This document shows positions 5,770 to 8,544 of a stretch of 8,544 nucleotides of DNA, piece by piece. Within the stretch, counting starts at the first letter, position 1. Every line of letters begins with the position of its first letter. The DNA is from Treponema sp. GTDB taxonomy: Bacteria; Spirochaetota; Spirochaetia; Treponematales; Breznakiellaceae. Position numbers and translations under genes: made by a program. The stretch spans positions 1 through 8,544 of the forward strand of contig JAIRZS010000011.1 in assembly GCA_031267115.1 (NCBI GenBank). Reading direction: 5' to 3'. Under the pieces are notes generated by a model. The model made no database searches and was not told where the DNA came from. It saw nothing but the letters and a program-made list of their open reading frames with translations.

Positions 5770-6717
5770 TCAGGCGCGGAAGCGGATCCGGGGATCGACA
5801 ATTCTGACGGCAATATCCGCGAAAGTATTGGCAAGCACAACCACAAAAGCGATATAAACCGCCAGCGTTTGTACCATGGCATAATCCCGGGAACTGATCG
5901 AGGCTATGAGGAGCCGCCCTATTCCGGGAATACCGAACACCTGTTCAATAACAATGCTCCCGGAGAAAATCTCCGCGACGATCATGCTCAGCGTGGTTAT
6001 CGCGGGAATGGCCGCGTTTTTAAGCACATGCTCCCGGAGGACCCTGCGCCGGGTACTGCCCTTGCCCAGGGCGGTACGCACATAATCGCTTTTAAGCTGC
6101 CTGAAGATTGCCCCCCTCAAGAATTTGATCAAGATCGCCGCGTTGGGAATGGCGACCGCAAGGGCGGGGAAGAAAAGGTAGCCGAGAAAAGAAAGAAAAT
6201 CATCACGGTAGCCAACATAGGCCCCCGGGACAAAGAGGCGGAGCGCGAGGCCGAAGATCCAGATAAACAGTATGCCCAGAAAAAAACCGGGGAAGGAAAT
6301 GGTTATCGCGGTGAAAGTATTCAGCAGCCTGTCGGTAATGCTGTTTTCCTTTTTTACCGGCAGCACTGCCAGAGGCGCGGAGAGGAGGAGAATCAGGATA
6401 AGCGAGACAAGGGCAAGGGAAAAAGTTACCGGCAGCCTTTCGGCGACAAGGGCGGAAATCGCCTGCCCCCGGAAACGGGAAGAACTGCCCAGGGAGCCTG
6501 TGAGGAATTTGCCGAGCCAGGAGAAGTACTGTTCGAAATAGCCGCGGTCAAGCCCCATTTCCGTCCTGAGCGCGGCAAGCTGTTCGTCCGAAGCTTCGAT
6601 CCCCAGGGCAAGAAGCGCCGGATCGCCGGGAATGACGGAAAAGGCCGCGAAAGTGAGGAAGGACACTAAAAACAGGGTCAGCAGCGTTATCGCGAGCCTT
6701 TTCCCGATGAAACCCAT
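5770..6717 (-). CDS. dppB: Peptide/nickel-type ABC importer permease 1 (DppB/OppB-like)
   Basis: Inner-membrane subunit of 315 residues, a usual length for DppB. Residues about 8-27 form the first membrane segment, followed by SVIPGDPALLALG, a family hallmark. Further hydrophobic segments include SLALVSLILILLLSAPLAVL, SFPGFFLGILFIWIFGLAL, the region around FFPALAVAIPNAAIL, and two near the C-terminus. The coupling loop is RTALGKGSTRRRVLREHVLK, followed by IPAITTL and VIEQVFGIPGIGRLL. The protein ends DPRIR, as many family members do. The ATG lies one base after the stop of the binding-protein gene (TAA-T-ATG), with no good ribosome binding site, so translation probably depends on re-initiation. 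Confidence 0.9.
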   Translation of the reverse strand: MGFIGKRLAITLLTLFLVSFLTFAAFSVIPGDPALLALGIEASDEQLAALRTEMGLDRGYFEQYFSWLGKFLTGSLGSSSRFRGQAISALVAERLPVTFSLALVSLILILLLSAPLAVLPVKKENSITDRLLNTFTAITISFPGFFLGILFIWIFGLALRLFVPGAYVGYRDDFLSFLGYLFFPALAVAIPNAAILIKFLRGAIFRQLKSDYVRTALGKGSTRRRVLREHVLKNAAIPAITTLSMIVAEIFSGSIVIEQVFGIPGIGRLLIASISSRDYAMVQTLAVYIAFVVVLANTFADIAVRIVDPRIRFRA

Positions 6718-6718
6718 A

Positions 6719-8224
6719 TTATTTGCTGGCGAGGCTGTTAATGGTGGAAAAGTCGGTTACGGAAAGCGGGTAGTTGAGCAGCCCGCTGAAACGCCCCCTG
6801 GGGAAAACCTTAAAGCCCAGGATATCCTGAATGTAAACGCTTGCCGCGTTATCGGATATTAATTTTTGCGCGTTCTTGTATATGGCCGTCCGTTTGGCGT
6901 CGTCCGGTTCCGAAAGGCTTGCGTCGTAAAGGCTGTCAAAATCGGCGCTCTTAAAATTGATAAAATTACTCCCGGCGTTTGAGCGGTAGCGGGCGAGAAA
7001 GGACCGGGGGGAAATGCTGTTGGAATCCAGGGAAATGATCGTCGCCTGGAAATGCCGGCCCTGGTAAACTTCGGAAAGCCATGTCGCCCAGTCGACCTGT
7101 TTAATCGTGGCATCGACGCCTATTTTCCCAAGCTGGTTCACCAGCACCTGGGCGGTGTCTATATGCATCACGTATGCGGAAGGCACGGTTATTTCCAGGG
7201 GGAAGCCGCCGGGGTATCCCGCCTCGGCAAGCAGGGATTTTGCCCTGGCGATATTGACCGGGTAAGGGTTTTTTAGCGAAGTTTCATAGTAGCGGCCAAG
7301 GCCCGGAATAAGGGGGCTTCCGGAAGGCTCGCCCCTGCCGTAAAAGGCGGTGTCGATGATCTCCTGGACATCGACCGCGTAATTCAGGGCGCGGCGCACC
7401 CGGACATCGTCAAGGGGTTTGGCGCTGTTGTTGAGCGCCAGAAGCTGCGCCATGTTGGAATAGCCGGGGACAATGTCAAAACTGTTTTCGGGAAGCTGCT
7501 GGAGCAGGGAGCCTGTTATGGCCGCCCCGTCAATGTTGCCCCCCCGGAGCGCGGTGAGCAGGCCGTCGGAATCCGCCACGAACACTATTGTTACCTTGTC
7601 AAGTTTGGGATAGCCGGGTTTGCGGTAATGGGGATTCTTTACCAGCACCAGGGACTGCTGCGTAGTATAGGAATCAATGATAAAAGGGCCGGTCCCTATG
7701 GCTTTTGTTTCGCGGCTGCCGTTGCTTTTGGGCACAATCCCGATCGTCAGGTTCGCAAGGAATTCGGGGTCCTTTTCCTTCAGCGTGATCCTCACGTTCC
7801 TCCTGTCCAAAGCTTCCACGGCGGCAATACCGGCAAAGCCCTCGAACCGGTTGGCCCTGGCGGTTTCCAGGGTAAAAACCACGTCTTCCGCCGCCACAGG
7901 CGATCCGTCGTGAAAGAGGAGGCCTTCCCTCAGGGTAAAACTGTACGCAAAGCCGTCCTGTTCTACAGTATAATTTTCCGCCGCCGCAGGTTCAAGGCCG
8001 CCGTCGGGGGTCGGCTTAACAAGCCCCTCGAATACGTTGAAAAGTATGCTCCGCCCGTCCGCGGTATTGGCGGGGCTTAAAGGATCAAGGGTCGCCGGCT
8101 CGGTAGAAAAGCCGAAGCGCAGTTCCCCGGCCCTGCCTGTACGGTCGCTTTGGGGCAGGGCGGGCGCGAGGGAAACCGCCGCTATTATCAATATGGACGC
8201 GTTTATCCATCCTATCGGTTTCAT
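6719..8224 (-). CDS. Family 5 extracellular solute-binding protein of a peptide/nickel ABC importer
   Basis: Periplasmic ligand receptor of 501 residues (SBP_bac_5 type). Residues 1-25 look like a signal peptide, with a hydrophobic stretch at about 9-20 and an APA site near 22. The family signature follows: LRFGFSTEPATLDPL near 35, then FEGLV, the block FTLREGLLFHDGSPVAAEDVVFTL, GTGPFII, and DVRVRRALNYAVD in the second lobe. No cysteine occurs anywhere in the protein, so it is not a lipoprotein, unlike many spirochaetal binding proteins. It would be free in the periplasm or anchored by an uncleaved signal. AAGGAG (8235-8230) lies 5 bases before the ATG, a strong start. It is first in the operon. 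Ligand could be di- or oligopeptide, nickel chelate, glutathione or an opine; sequence alone does not decide. Confidence 0.9.
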   Translation of the reverse strand: MKPIGWINASILIIAAVSLAPALPQSDRTGRAGELRFGFSTEPATLDPLSPANTADGRSILFNVFEGLVKPTPDGGLEPAAAENYTVEQDGFAYSFTLREGLLFHDGSPVAAEDVVFTLETARANRFEGFAGIAAVEALDRRNVRITLKEKDPEFLANLTIGIVPKSNGSRETKAIGTGPFIIDSYTTQQSLVLVKNPHYRKPGYPKLDKVTIVFVADSDGLLTALRGGNIDGAAITGSLLQQLPENSFDIVPGYSNMAQLLALNNSAKPLDDVRVRRALNYAVDVQEIIDTAFYGRGEPSGSPLIPGLGRYYETSLKNPYPVNIARAKSLLAEAGYPGGFPLEITVPSAYVMHIDTAQVLVNQLGKIGVDATIKQVDWATWLSEVYQGRHFQATIISLDSNSISPRSFLARYRSNAGSNFINFKSADFDSLYDASLSEPDDAKRTAIYKNAQKLISDNAASVYIQDILGFKVFPRGRFSGLLNYPLSVTDFSTINSLASK

Positions 8225-8255
8225 TTGTACTCCTTATCCCTTATGGATTGCGCCT

Positions 8256-8284
8256 ATTATACCAAACCAAAGGCTTCCGGACAA
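8256..8284 (-). promoter_or_regulatory. Sigma70-type promoter of the ABC importer operon
   Basis: On the minus strand TTGTCC (8284-8279), exactly 17 bases, then a perfect TATAAT (8261-8256). The predicted transcription start near 8249 leaves a leader of about 25 bases, too short for a riboswitch. A ribosome binding site at 8235-8230 follows. No clear operator was recognised. It would drive all five importer genes and perhaps the leucine-rich-repeat gene. Confidence 0.7.
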
Positions 8285-8324
8285 TCTCCCGGGGCCGAAT
8301 ACGGCGCCAGACGCCAATCTACCG

Positions 8325-8409
8325 GAATTTTACCGCAAAGTCGAACAAGTCAAAGAAGAATAAGAAGTAAAGAAGTGCCGCTTTCTTCGCTTAGCGAACT
8401 TATTCAACT
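8325..8409. repeat. Dispersed repeat, copy 5 (+), with degenerate inverted copy 6 (-)
   Basis: Copy 5 at 8325-8355 (+) has left edge AATTTTACCGCAAAG and then TCGAACAAGTCAAAG, followed by an A/G-rich tail to about 8375. A degenerate copy at 8397-8409 reads AGTTGAATAAGTT on the minus strand, against AGTCGAATAAGTC in copy 4. Between them TTCGC (8386-8390), loop TTA, GCGAA (8394-8398) forms a small hairpin. The inverted pair with a purine-rich spacer resembles the copy 2/copy 3 pair at 2220-2321. Confidence 0.6.
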
Positions 8410-8456
8410 GAGCTTGTTCCAAAATCCCAGCCAAAAGCCAGGGAGGGGGCAGCCTC

Positions 8457-8544
8457 CGCCGGGTAGAACCGGGCGGTTGCCCGCCCGGAACCCCCACAGA
8501 CCCGGACGTGCCCAATTAAGGCATCCGGTTCTTCCGGAAAAAGT
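8457..8544 (-). mobile_element. Probable 3' end of a group II intron (domains V and VI), body outside the window
   Basis: On the minus strand 8532-8498 folds like domain V. GAACCGGA (8531-8524) pairs with TCCGGGTC (8506-8499) with one mismatch. The apex GCC/GGGC encloses TTAAT, and a short bulge lies before GTCC. The GGGCACGTCCGG block resembles domain V of many bacterial introns as I remember them. The next 37 bases fold like domain VI: arms CCGGGCGG and CCGCCCGG close a GCAA (GNRA) tetraloop, and TTCTACCC leaves a bulged A at 8464 as the candidate branch point. A branch point 7-8 bases before the splice site puts the intron end at about 8458-8457, but the expected AY ending is not seen, so the end is approximate or the copy is decayed. 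The reverse transcriptase, if any, would lie to the right. A small open frame crossing this region (8515-8330, -) looks spurious. Confidence 0.6.

Noticed and set aside
5869..6669. A 266-codon plus-strand frame opposite permease 1
   Set aside because: Its translation is a charged, domain-free sequence antisense to a clear DppB-type permease with the expected membrane segments.
8225..8260. Riboswitch or leader RNA upstream of the binding-protein gene
   Set aside because: The predicted leader is only about 25 bases and holds just the ribosome binding site.
8330..8515. A 61-codon minus-strand frame at the right edge
   Set aside because: It runs through the intron domains V-VI and the dispersed repeat; both explain its sequence better than a protein.

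Overview
The window most likely comes from a spirochaete of the termite-gut Treponema type. The evidence is a P83/100-family antigen, a small BspA-like leucine-rich-repeat protein of the kind common in treponemes, a GC content higher than in host-adapted Treponema, and strong GC-biased codon use. The species is an inference. The genes themselves are recognisable at family level.

Layout. Positions 127-1746 (+) encode an exported P83/100 homologue with its own promoter. The rest of the coding DNA is on the minus strand and reads leftward from a good sigma70-type promoter at 8256-8284. It is a complete five-gene peptide/nickel-family (Dpp/Opp/Nik) ABC importer: binding protein (8224-6719), permease 1 (6717-5770), permease 2 (about 5741-4887), ATPase 1 (4890-3904) and ATPase 2 (3907-3080). 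The genes are tightly packed: a 1-nt gap, a short gap of uncertain length before permease 2, a GTGA overlap and an ATGA overlap. An exported leucine-rich-repeat protein follows at 3002-2391 and may have its own promoter.

The P83/100 gene and the leftward genes converge on a 644-base non-coding stretch (1747-2390), the most unusual part of the window. It holds a near-continuous chain of short, mostly perfect hairpins (about 1884-2196). It also holds four copies of a dispersed repeat (core TACCGCAAAGTCGAATAAG), two on each strand. A fifth copy and a degenerate sixth, again inverted, lie at 8325-8409 upstream of the transporter promoter. Beyond them, on the minus strand at the right edge, is what looks like the 3' end of a group II intron (domains V and VI); its body lies outside the window.

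How the genes work together: the binding protein captures a small ligand (peptide, nickel chelate or similar) in the periplasm, the two permeases form the inner-membrane channel, and the two ATPases drive import. The substrate cannot be told from sequence alone. The P83/100 and leucine-rich-repeat proteins are exported and have no evident link to transport. No CRISPR array, tRNA or rRNA was seen. No complete toxin-antitoxin, phage or defence module is present. The palindrome chain and the dispersed repeat are the best candidates for something undescribed.
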